Source: an uncultured Eubacteriales bacterium (lineage in GTDB: Bacteria > Bacillota > Clostridia > Peptostreptococcales > Anaerovoracaceae). From it: a stretch of 13,347 nt of DNA. The position numbers and the translations under genes are program-made. The stretch is taken from the NCBI GenBank assembly GCA_902803725.1, contig CADCRD010000083.1:1-13347 (forward strand), given 5' to 3'. This document shows, in pieces, positions 6,932-13,048 of the stretch; position 1 is the stretch's first letter, and each line of letters begins with the position of its first letter. The notes under the pieces were generated by a model. That model had not been told where the DNA came from, searched no databases, and saw only the letters and a program-made list of their open reading frames with translations.

Positions 6932-8629
6932 ATGTTAAAAGGAATAGCTGCTTCTGAGGGTATCGGAATAGGTAAGGTCGTTACGATCAGACAGCAAAAG
7001 GTAACATATGAGCAGCGTCAGGTCGCTGATCCTGACGGTGAGACCGAAAGATTACACGATGCTATTGAACAGTTCAAGGAAAGAACAGAGGCATTGGCAC
7101 AGGAAATGGAAAAATCGGTCAATCCGAAAGAGGCTGAGATCATCCGCGGCCATATGGTAATGCTGTCAGATCCGTTTATGGTCAGCCAGATGGATGATAT
7201 GATAAAAAATGACAGCATCTGTGCCGAGGCTGCCGCAGAAACAGTGCTGGATATGTTCAAGATGATGTTCGCCAGTGCTGAGGACGAGCTGACACAGCAG
7301 AGAGCGACCGACGTTGAGGATATCAAGACACGGCTTCTCAAGATCCTGCTGGGGATCGAAGAAGCTGATCTTAAAACACTGCCAGCCGGAACAGTTCTGG
7401 TAGTAAATGATCTCACACCGTCAATGACAGCAGAGCTGAACAGAGATAATATCGCTGCTATCGTCACTGAGAGCGGCGGTCTGACATCACATTCCGCGAT
7501 ACTTTCAAGAGCACTTGAGATACCGGCTGTTCTGAGTGTTCTCAATGCTACAGTTACTTTGAAAGACAGCAGTACGGTGATCGTAGATGGTTCAAACGGT
7601 GAAGTCATCAATGATCCTGCTGTGAGTCAGGTGGAGGAATACGAAGCCAGAAGAGATGAATATCTGAAAGAAAAAGAAATGCTGAAATCGTTCATAGGCA
7701 GGGAAACTCTTACTTTGGACGGTGCGAAAAAAGAAGTGTTCTGCAATATCGGAAATCCTAAAGACGGAATACAGGCAAAGGAACGTGATGGCGAGGGCGT
7801 AGGTCTTTTCAGGACTGAATTCCTGTTTATGGATCGTGACAGTATGCCGGATGAGCAGGAGCAGTATGAGGCATACAAGAAGGTCTGTGATACTCTTGAA
7901 GGAAAAACTATCATAATCCGTACACTGGATGTTGGCGGTGACAAAGAGATCCCGTATATGAATCTGGTTAAAGAGGAAAACCCGTTCCTCGGTTTCAGGG
8001 CAGTGCGTTATTGCCTGCAGAACGAAGAACAGTACAAACTGCAGCTGCGTGCGCTGATCCGTGCCAATAACGATACAACAGGTAATCTCTGGATCATGGT
8101 TCCGATGGTCACGACCGTGGGAGAGATGAAAGCGGTCCGTGCTATGGTAAGTGATCTGGCAGAAGAGATGGATATGAAGATGCCGAAGGTCGGCACGATG
8201 ATAGAGACTCCGGCTGCATTTGTGATAGCTGATGTCCTGGCGAAATACTGTGATTTCTTCAGTATCGGAACGAATGATCTGACGCAGTATATAATGGCTT
8301 GCGACAGGGGCAACAGTAATGTTGCTTATCTGTACAAAGCCTATGATCCGGCTGTTCTTCGAGCGATAAGGAGAATTATTGAATCAGGGATCGACGCAGG
8401 CATACCGGTTGGAATGTGCGGTGAAGCAGCAGCTGATCCGCTGCTGATCCCGATGCTTATCAGTTTCGGACTTGAGGAATTCTCGGTATCGCCGACATCC
8501 GTTTTGAAAACTCGCTCTGAGATCGCTCGATGGAGTAAAGCAGAAGCAGATCGTATCACTGATGATGTAATGGCACTTGAAACTGCCGGCGAAGTATACG
8601 ATTATCTTATGAAGAATGTTGCAAAATAA
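6932..8629 (+). CDS. ptsI: PTS Enzyme I (phosphoenolpyruvate-protein phosphotransferase)
   Basis: The first enzyme of the PTS: it autophosphorylates from PEP in the cytoplasm and phosphorylates HPr at His15. The 565-residue length is typical. The N-terminal HPr-binding helical part (about 25-145) precedes the phosphohistidine domain with His187 in GGLTSHSAILSRA (182-194). The C-terminal PEP-binding barrel carries GLFRTEFLFM (291-300, Arg294), RTLDVGGDK (330-338), GFRAVRY (354-360), a GTMIETPAA segment (421-429), GTNDLTQY (446-453) and GMCGEAAADP (494-503) with the active-site Cys496. All key residues are intact. The start has a strong AGGAGG (6919-6924, 7 nt spacing). It is the last gene of the sugar-transport cluster and is followed by a hairpin terminator. 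Confidence 0.97.
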   Translation: MLKGIAASEGIGIGKVVTIRQQKVTYEQRQVADPDGETERLHDAIEQFKERTEALAQEMEKSVNPKEAEIIRGHMVMLSDPFMVSQMDDMIKNDSICAEAAAETVLDMFKMMFASAEDELTQQRATDVEDIKTRLLKILLGIEEADLKTLPAGTVLVVNDLTPSMTAELNRDNIAAIVTESGGLTSHSAILSRALEIPAVLSVLNATVTLKDSSTVIVDGSNGEVINDPAVSQVEEYEARRDEYLKEKEMLKSFIGRETLTLDGAKKEVFCNIGNPKDGIQAKERDGEGVGLFRTEFLFMDRDSMPDEQEQYEAYKKVCDTLEGKTIIIRTLDVGGDKEIPYMNLVKEENPFLGFRAVRYCLQNEEQYKLQLRALIRANNDTTGNLWIMVPMVTTVGEMKAVRAMVSDLAEEMDMKMPKVGTMIETPAAFVIADVLAKYCDFFSIGTNDLTQYIMACDRGNSNVAYLYKAYDPAVLRAIRRIIESGIDAGIPVGMCGEAAADPLLIPMLISFGLEEFSVSPTSVLKTRSEIARWSKAEADRITDDVMALETAGEVYDYLMKNVAK

Positions 8630-8648
8630 AGAAACGCATTAACGTCAA

Positions 8649-8685
8649 AAAAGCCCGATGGTCATTTCGTGATCACCGGGCTTTT
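8649..8685. terminator. Bidirectional Rho-independent terminator
   Basis: The stem pairs GCCCG (8653-8657) with CGGGC (8677-8681), has an A/C mismatch, and continues as TGGTCA with TGATCA (one G-T pair) around a TTTCG loop. It is flanked by A6 on the left and T4 on the right, so each strand ends in a U-tract; the minus-strand run of six T is the better one. It serves ptsI (stop at 8629) on the plus strand and the zinc-ribbon gene (stop at 8717) on the minus strand. Confidence 0.9.
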
Positions 8686-8716
8686 GAAAAATCCTCTCTT
8701 ACATCAATTATAGATA

Positions 8717-9268
8717 CTATTTGATCTCGTCGATGTCGAGTGAATAAGCTATCACTTCACCGACATCAGTTATCTGTCCGCGGACGGTCATCTTCGCACC
8801 TTTTTTAAGCTTTTTGATTTGTGCGAGCTGATCGTCATTTTGTATGTTGCACGTTACGCCCAATACGGCAAATTCATCATTCGTTGGCATCAGGTCAAAG
8901 TAGTCGCCTTCGCTGTCGATGGTCCCGAGCTTGCCGCTGATCTCGACATATTTATCTCTGTATTTTTCGTCGGCATTTGCAGCATTTTCGTCGAGGTCTT
9001 TCATCATCTCGTTGACACTGTATGCAGTATATTCGATTTTCTTTTCTTTGGAGGCGCTGTCTGATGAGCCGGCTGGATCACTGTCCGAGCCTCCGCTGCC
9101 GGCGAATGAACCGATGACACCGATGACTACTACCAGGATTATTATTATTCCGATCGGTCTTTTGAAGAAAGGTTTTTTGTTTTTTGCCCCGCAATTTGGA
9201 CATGATTTTGCTGAAGCTGCTATTTGCTCTCCGCATGTTGGACAAGTTTTCATTCCGTCTTTTGACAT
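8717..9268 (-). CDS. Zinc-ribbon, single-TM, OB-fold protein
   Basis: A 183-residue membrane protein of unknown function. Residues 9-26 form a short zinc ribbon with CPTCG (Cys9/12) and CPNCG (Cys23/26). A transmembrane helix follows at about 38-56 (PIGIIIILVVVIGVIGSF), then a Gly/Ser/Asp-rich linker (57-75). The C-terminal domain (about 80-183) resembles an OB-fold of the tRNA_anti-like type: an EMMKDLDENAANADEKYRDK helix, then strands around YVEISGKL, FDLMP, AKMTVRGQITD and IAYSLDIDEI. The zinc ribbon is cytoplasmic if the positive-inside rule (KNKKPFFKR before the helix) holds, placing the OB-fold outside. The start is ATG at 9268 with AGGAGG 8 nt upstream; an upstream in-frame start at 9385 would read through the promoter and is rejected. 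Likely monocistronic. Confidence 0.9.
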   Translation of the reverse strand: MSKDGMKTCPTCGEQIAASAKSCPNCGAKNKKPFFKRPIGIIIILVVVIGVIGSFAGSGGSDSDPAGSSDSASKEKKIEYTAYSVNEMMKDLDENAANADEKYRDKYVEISGKLGTIDSEGDYFDLMPTNDEFAVLGVTCNIQNDDQLAQIKKLKKGAKMTVRGQITDVGEVIAYSLDIDEIK

Positions 9269-9343
9269 ATTACTATCCTCCTTTTTTATGAACAGTGATA
9301 TTGGATGCGCAACTGTAAACTGCGTTCTTTTCAATTGGAGAAT

Positions 9344-9374
9344 ATTATACAATGCCAAAACAGTGTGCTGTCGT
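9344..9374 (-). promoter_or_regulatory. Candidate promoter of the zinc-ribbon gene
   Basis: Minus strand: -10 TATAAT at 9349-9344 and a partial -35 ACGACA at 9374-9369, spacer 19 bp. The -10 is perfect, the -35 weak. The transcript would have a leader of about 70 nt before ATG 9268. Part of the -35 region lies in an imperfect hairpin (9364-9385) that may also end the upstream HTH transcript. Confidence 0.45.
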
Positions 9375-9402
9375 GCTGACAACACGAAAACCCCATGCAG
9401 TG

Positions 9403-9846
9403 TCAGGCTTCGATCAGGGGAAGTCCGTATTTTTCAAGACGAAGATTTACTAAGGTAACATCGCGGATCCCTTCATTCAGACAGACTATTATCCGGATAT
9501 CGCGCTCATTTTTTGAATAGAGGCGGGATTTATCGGCTAATGTCAGTGCTCTGTCAGCTTCTTTTTTTGTCATCCCTGAGGCAATGCAAAGAGCCAGGAT
9601 CTTGTCGCGCCCCGGACTTTTGGTGATGCCATTCAGAATGTTATAGACATAGTTAGTGCTGATACGGCTGTTTCTGATTATTTCAGCCGTATCAAGATCA
9701 TGGCTCTGTATATATGCATTGATATAGTCACTGAAAGTACTGTATTGATCTTCAGCATAGCTATCAATAAAAGTATTTGTTTCTTTTTCTCCTGATACAT
9801 TTGACAGTATTCTGTCGAGATGTCCCGTTGTCAGTTCATCTTTCAT
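9403..9846 (-). CDS. Helix-turn-helix protein divergent from a kinase-like gene
   Basis: A 147-residue soluble protein. A helix-turn-helix of XRE/lambda-repressor style is visible at about residues 52-73 (DTAEIIRNSRISTNYVYNIL), followed by an NGITKSPGRDKILALC segment like the end of an XRE domain. The C-terminal half (95-147) contains a MTKKEADRALTLADKSRLY helix pair and a conserved-looking NERDIRIIVCLNEGIRDV stretch. From memory, Firmicutes carry HTH proteins of this type beside protein-kinase-like genes, but I cannot confirm that by search. The start at 9846 has AGAGGT 9 nt upstream. It is transcribed away from the kinase gene; the two promoters share a 123-bp region containing a dyad. Most likely it is a DNA-binding regulator of the pair. 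Confidence 0.85.
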   Translation of the reverse strand: MKDELTTGHLDRILSNVSGEKETNTFIDSYAEDQYSTFSDYINAYIQSHDLDTAEIIRNSRISTNYVYNILNGITKSPGRDKILALCIASGMTKKEADRALTLADKSRLYSKNERDIRIIVCLNEGIRDVTLVNLRLEKYGLPLIEA

Positions 9847-9897
9847 AATTATCTTACCTCTCTGTTCGCTGGTGTTTTTTCGCTTACCTGTGACAAC

Positions 9898-9926
9898 AGT
9901 ATAGCTGAATCAGGCAGCATTGCCAA
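9898..9926 (-). promoter_or_regulatory. Promoter of the HTH gene
   Basis: Minus strand: -35 TTGGCA (9926-9921), exactly 17 bp, -10 TATACT (9903-9898). Both hexamers match consensus at five of six positions. Expected transcription start is near 9891, giving a leader of about 45 nt with the AGAGGT ribosome binding site. The -35 lies in the middle of the dyad at 9913-9934, so a bound regulator would block it. Confidence 0.7.
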
Positions 9927-9934
9927 ATGCAGCC
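9913..9934. promoter_or_regulatory. Dyad operator candidate between HTH and kinase genes
   Basis: An inverted repeat with left arm GGC-A-GCATT (9913-9921), a 4-bp centre GCCA (9922-9925) and right arm AATGC-A-GCC (9926-9934). Eight of nine positions pair, with one A/A mismatch. It overlaps the -35 of the HTH gene and abuts the -35 position of the kinase promoter. Symmetry and placement fit a dimeric HTH repressor acting on both genes. Confidence 0.6.
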
Positions 9935-9954
9935 TCACATTTGTTTTCACGGTA

Positions 9955-9963
9955 TGGTATACT
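9955..9963 (+). promoter_or_regulatory. Kinase-gene promoter, extended -10 directly before the ATG
   Basis: TGGTATACT: TATACT at 9958-9963 preceded by TGG. The -35 position (9935-9940, TCACAT) is poor. The -10 ends 6 nt before the ATG at 9970, so transcription should begin at or next to the start codon. No Shine-Dalgarno is present upstream. Confidence 0.65.
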
Positions 9964-9969
9964 CTGAAT

Positions 9970-11043
9970 ATGAGAGCAGAAGATGAACTGACATTATCAT
10001 ATTACAAAAAGATAGACGAGATCGACGCTGCCCGCAGGATCGAGCTGGTAAGGCATATTGAGACCGGCCGTATTTTTGTGCGCAAAACTCTGTCTGTTTT
10101 CGACCCGGAAGTGTTCAGGATATTGCAAATGGAAGAACCTTATGGGATCCCAAAAATCTATGAACTGGCTGAAAGTGACGGGGAGCTTATATTGATCGAG
10201 GAATACATCAACGGGAGAACACTGGCTGATATGCTGACTGAAAAAACGTTTTCAGTCAAAGAGGCATCAGAAATAGTCAGTGAGCTTTGCCGGATACTTG
10301 AGCCGCTTCACGATCATGATCCTCAGATAGTGCACAGAGATATAAAACCATCGAATATCATGCTGAATGAGGAAGAGAAGGTGTTTCTGCTGGATTTCAA
10401 TGCCGGCAAACAGTTCAAGGATGGTAAGGACAGGGATACTGAGCTGATCGGAACGGCAGGTTATGCTGCGCCGGAGCAGTATGGGTTTGGCCAGTCAGAT
10501 GCGCGGACTGATATATATGCTCTGGGTGTTTTATTGAGAAAGCTCACCGGCATCGAGGACAGTACGACGGATCTGAATGGAAAGGGAAAGCAGGCTTTTG
10601 GAAATGTGATCGAAAAATGCACCCGTATCGATCCGGAAGACAGATATCAGAGTGTCAGTGAACTGTCAGCAAAACTGAACAGTTTGGCCGGGCCGGTACC
10701 GGAAGAAGCAGATAAAAAGGCTGAAAACAGCTGGCTGCCGCCGGGTTTTCGAACTTTCAGTCCCGGAAAGATGATTGCTGCGGCATTGTGGTATATGTTC
10801 ATTTTGTCGTTTGCCATTCCCGGGATCAGCGCATCAAAATCCGATGATTTTGGTACTGCAGATGGCATATGCCTTGCGATATGGCTGTTTGCATCAACAT
10901 TGGTGTGTGGGAATTACAGAGACATAGCCGGCAGGCTGCCGCTTACCCGGTCAGAAGATACGAGACTTCGAATTGCGGGATATGTACTGTATTCATTTAT
11001 TATAATGATAGTTATGGCGGGTATAGCAACGGCTGTAAGCTGA
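9970..11043 (+). CDS. Membrane-anchored Ser/Thr protein kinase-like protein
   Basis: A 357-residue protein with a cytoplasmic Hanks-type kinase domain (about 10-240) and a three-helix membrane tail (about 268-288, 296-313, 334-355). Seen in the kinase domain: the ATP-anchoring Lys39 in RIFVRKTL, the catalytic loop HRDIKPSNI (122-130; Asp124, Lys126, Asn129), the metal-binding Asp142 in a DFN rather than DFG motif, GTAGYAAPEQYG (161-172) and DIYALGVLL (181-189). The glycine-rich loop is degenerate (IDEIDAARRIELV). Because Lys39, Asp124, Asn129 and Asp142 are kept, activity is plausible. There are no PASTA repeats, so this is not a PrkC/Stk-type cell-wall kinase. The start is ATG 9970; no other in-frame ATG fits and there is no ribosome binding site, consistent with a leaderless mRNA. 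The substrate is unknown; it is divergent from an HTH gene that may regulate it. Confidence 0.9.
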   Translation: MRAEDELTLSYYKKIDEIDAARRIELVRHIETGRIFVRKTLSVFDPEVFRILQMEEPYGIPKIYELAESDGELILIEEYINGRTLADMLTEKTFSVKEASEIVSELCRILEPLHDHDPQIVHRDIKPSNIMLNEEEKVFLLDFNAGKQFKDGKDRDTELIGTAGYAAPEQYGFGQSDARTDIYALGVLLRKLTGIEDSTTDLNGKGKQAFGNVIEKCTRIDPEDRYQSVSELSAKLNSLAGPVPEEADKKAENSWLPPGFRTFSPGKMIAAALWYMFILSFAIPGISASKSDDFGTADGICLAIWLFASTLVCGNYRDIAGRLPLTRSEDTRLRIAGYVLYSFIIMIVMAGIATAVS

Positions 11044-11067
11044 AAAGGGCACTCTTTAACTTTTTCC

Positions 11068-11096
11068 TTTACATGTTTTTATGCAGGTGCTATACT
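11068..11096 (+). promoter_or_regulatory. Promoter of the pantothenate operon
   Basis: -35 TTTACA (11068-11073), 17-bp spacer, -10 TATACT (11091-11096) preceded by TGC, so an extended -10. Each hexamer matches consensus at five of six positions. It lies 24 bp after the kinase stop codon. Expected transcription start is near 11103. Confidence 0.75.
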
Positions 11097-11102
11097 GCTT
11101 TC

Positions 11103-11205
11103 GGTGGACGGTATTCTTACTTGAAACTGTACCAGATTCAATATTGAAAAGGATCGGATCCGGCCGGAGCAATGATCGCAGAATTTAAGAATTGAGGTGA
11201 TCATT
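11103..11205 (+). other. About 100-nt leader of the pan operon with two palindromes
   Basis: The leader is long for this window. It contains a perfect 12-bp palindrome TTCAATATTGAA (11137-11148), a TTGAA (11121-11125) that can pair with TTCAA (11137-11141), and a perfect 10-bp palindrome TCCGGCCGGA (11159-11168). These could be operator sites or RNA structure. A pan-motif RNA has been described upstream of pantothenate genes, but I cannot recognise its consensus here. Confidence 0.4.
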
Positions 11206-12102
11206 ATGAGAATAGGTTTTATAGGAGCCGGCAAGGTTGGATTCACACTTGGAAAATACTTTAGCAAACACGGCAAAGAGATTACAGGTTATTACAGCCG
11301 TAATACTGCATCGGCCGAAGAGGCTGCTGAGTTTACTGATTCCCGTGCATTTGACAACATGGGAGAGCTGATTGAGAACAGCGATGTATTGTTCCTTACG
11401 GTACCTGACGGGAGCATCACAGATGTTTACAGGCAGGTTGCCCAGTGCCCGATCCGGGGCAAACTGATTTGCCACTGCAGCGGAGCTCTTTCAGCACGCT
11501 TAGCATTTCCTGACATTAAAGAAACTGGTGCATATGGATATTCCGTTCATCCCCTGTTCGCAGTAAGCAGCAAGTACAGTGCTTACGAAGAACTTGCGGA
11601 TGTTTTTTTCGCTGTTGAAGGAGACGAGGAAAGGATCGGCGACATAGAAGGTCTGATGAAAAGCGTATGGCTGCGCTATCAGAGGATCGACGGGGAAAAC
11701 AAGATCGGATACCACTGTGCAGCTGCAATAGCCAGCAATCTGATGGTAGGCCTCATCAAAGAAAGTGTTGACATACTGGGAAGATGCGGCTTTTCTCCGG
11801 AGGATGCGGTATCTGCGCTGGGACCCCTTGTCCGCGGAAATGTGCAGCATGTTCTTGAAGATGGCCTTGAGTCGAGTCTGACTGGGCCGCTGGAGCGCGG
11901 AGATATCGGAACTATTGTCAAGCATCTGGACAGCTTTGACGCAGAAAATGAAGAAAAGGTGCACGGGGCAGATGAAGGAGTTTTTACCCGTGAAGAGGAA
12001 AAACAGCTTTACAAACTGCTGTCAAAAAAGATCCTGCCGGTCGCTCAGGCAAAACATCCGGAAAGATCGTATGAAGAAATAAAAAAATTACTTAATGAAT
12101 AA
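11206..12102 (+). CDS. panG: Rossmann/DUF2520 oxidoreductase, probable ketopantoate reductase (PanG-like)
   Basis: A 299-residue cytoplasmic NAD(P)-dependent reductase-like protein. The N-terminal Rossmann domain has GFIGAGKVG (4-12) with the Gly7/Gly9/Gly12 dinucleotide motif. The middle contains HCSGALSA and a YSVHPLFAV segment, and the C-terminal half is helical with NKIGYHCAAAIASNLMVGL and LGPLVRGNV, the layout of Rossmann-plus-DUF2520 proteins. PanG ketopantoate reductases, reported from Francisella and Enterococcus, are to my knowledge of this type; the classical PanE motifs are not evident. Placement directly before panC and panD supports reduction of 2-ketopantoate to pantoate. The start is ATG 11206 with GAGGTGA (11194-11200) as ribosome binding site; the GTG at 11197 lies in that site and is rejected. 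panB is not in the window. The family call is firm; the substrate is inferred from context. Confidence 0.85.
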   Translation: MRIGFIGAGKVGFTLGKYFSKHGKEITGYYSRNTASAEEAAEFTDSRAFDNMGELIENSDVLFLTVPDGSITDVYRQVAQCPIRGKLICHCSGALSARLAFPDIKETGAYGYSVHPLFAVSSKYSAYEELADVFFAVEGDEERIGDIEGLMKSVWLRYQRIDGENKIGYHCAAAIASNLMVGLIKESVDILGRCGFSPEDAVSALGPLVRGNVQHVLEDGLESSLTGPLERGDIGTIVKHLDSFDAENEEKVHGADEGVFTREEEKQLYKLLSKKILPVAQAKHPERSYEEIKKLLNE

Positions 12103-12145
12103 GAAAATAAATCAACCATTTAAGCAGCTATAGAAGGAGAAAGTA

Positions 12146-13006
12146 ATGATCATAGCAACAACGATCGATGAAGTCAGAAAACAGGTAAGAGAATGGAAGA
12201 ATGAAGGGCTGACAGTAGGGCTCTGCCCGACAATGGGCTTCCTCCATGAAGGGCATGCTTCTTTGATGAAAGCTTCTCATGAGCAGTGCGACCGCACGGT
12301 AGCGAGTGTTTTCGTTAATCCGATCCAGTTCGGGCCCAATGAAGACCTTGATACATATCCGCGTGACTTTGAACATGACTGCAAGATCATGGAAGAAGCG
12401 GGTGTTGACATGGTATTCCATCCCGAAGTAAGTGAGATGTATGAAGAAGACCTTTGTACATATGTTGATATTGATGTGCTGAGCGAGACGCTTTGCGGAG
12501 CATCCAGAGCAGGTCACTTCAGAGGTGTATGCACAGTCGTCAGCAAGCTCTTTAATATCGTTACTCCTGACAAGGCGTTTTTCGGAAAGAAAGATGCGCA
12601 GCAGCTGGCGATCATTAAGAGAATGGTAAGAGACCTCAGTTTTGGCATAGAGATCGTGGGCTGCCCGATAGTAAGAGAAGCAGATGGTCTTGCGAAGAGC
12701 TCCAGAAACACATATCTGAGTGAAGACGAAAGAAAGGCTGCGCTGATATTGTCAAAAACGATCAGAATGGGACAGACTCTGGTCGGTGGCGGAGAGAGAG
12801 ATTCACTGAGACTGAGAGAAGCGATGATGGTCAAACTGGCTTCTGAACCGCTGGCATCTCCGGAATACGTGGAAGTAGTGGACGGTTCAACGATGCAGCC
12901 TGTTGAAACATTCAAAGAAGGCGACCTTGTTGCCATGGCTGTGAGGATCGGAGATACGAGACTTATCGACAATTTCTTTGTCGGAGATCCTGCTATAGAG
13001 ATATAG
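12146..13006 (+). CDS. panC: Pantothenate synthetase (pantoate-beta-alanine ligase)
   Basis: Joins pantoate to beta-alanine using ATP, via pantoyl-adenylate, to make pantothenate in the cytoplasm. The 286-residue length is normal. Motifs of this cytidylyltransferase-like enzyme are all present: PTMGFLHEGHASLM (28-41) with the HxGH His34/His37, SVFVNPIQFGPNED (54-67), the GASRAGHFRGVCTVVSKLFNIV block, FFGKKDAQQL and the KSSRNTYLS segment equivalent to KMSKS. The start at 12146 has AGGAG with 8 nt spacing. It lies 43 bp after the PanG-like gene and 42 bp before panD. Its substrates come from its neighbours: pantoate from the reductase and beta-alanine from PanD. Confidence 0.97.
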   Translation: MIIATTIDEVRKQVREWKNEGLTVGLCPTMGFLHEGHASLMKASHEQCDRTVASVFVNPIQFGPNEDLDTYPRDFEHDCKIMEEAGVDMVFHPEVSEMYEEDLCTYVDIDVLSETLCGASRAGHFRGVCTVVSKLFNIVTPDKAFFGKKDAQQLAIIKRMVRDLSFGIEIVGCPIVREADGLAKSSRNTYLSEDERKAALILSKTIRMGQTLVGGGERDSLRLREAMMVKLASEPLASPEYVEVVDGSTMQPVETFKEGDLVAMAVRIGDTRLIDNFFVGDPAIEI

Positions 13007-13013
13007 CAAAGTA

Positions 13014-13022
13014 TGATATAAT
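13014..13022 (+). promoter_or_regulatory. Possible internal promoter before panD
   Basis: TGATATAAT (TATAAT 13017-13022 with TGA in front), the same nonamer as in front of ptsH. It lies between the panC stop and the panD ribosome binding site. The -35 position (12994-12999, TATAGA) is weak. It could give extra panD transcription but may be chance in A/T-rich DNA. Confidence 0.35.
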
Positions 13023-13048
13023 ATAAGAGATCAAAGGAGGACATCCGG

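Noticed and set aside
7018..7611. Long open frame (197 codons) on the minus strand within ptsI.
   Set aside because: It is antisense to highly conserved Enzyme I codons and is Ser-rich shadow sequence without domain features.
9364..9385. Imperfect hairpin (GTGT, TGTC, loop, GACA, ACAC) after the HTH gene on the minus strand.
   Set aside because: It has a 2-nt bulge, short stems and only TGTTTTGG after it; too weak to call as a terminator, although some termination is possible.
9269..9385. Possible 39-residue N-terminal extension of the zinc-ribbon protein.
   Set aside because: It crosses the gene's own -10 box and its strong AGGAGG; ATG 9268 is clearly better.
9820..9969. Possible 50-residue N-terminal extension of the kinase reading frame from 9820.
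   Set aside because: It overlaps the start of the opposite HTH gene and both promoters, has no ribosome binding site, and the kinase fold begins soon after ATG 9970.
10236..10257. Perfect 9-bp inverted repeat (GACTGAAAA, AACG, TTTTCAGTC) inside the kinase gene, resembling a cre site.
   Set aside because: The centre is two bases too long for a CcpA cre consensus, it lies well inside coding sequence and encodes a plausible LTEKTFSV stretch. Probably chance.
11042..11067. AAAAGGGCACTCTTT followed by T-rich sequence after the kinase stop as a terminator.
   Set aside because: The stem would be only about four pairs; the T-rich part is better read as the region leading to the -35 TTTACA of the pan promoter.
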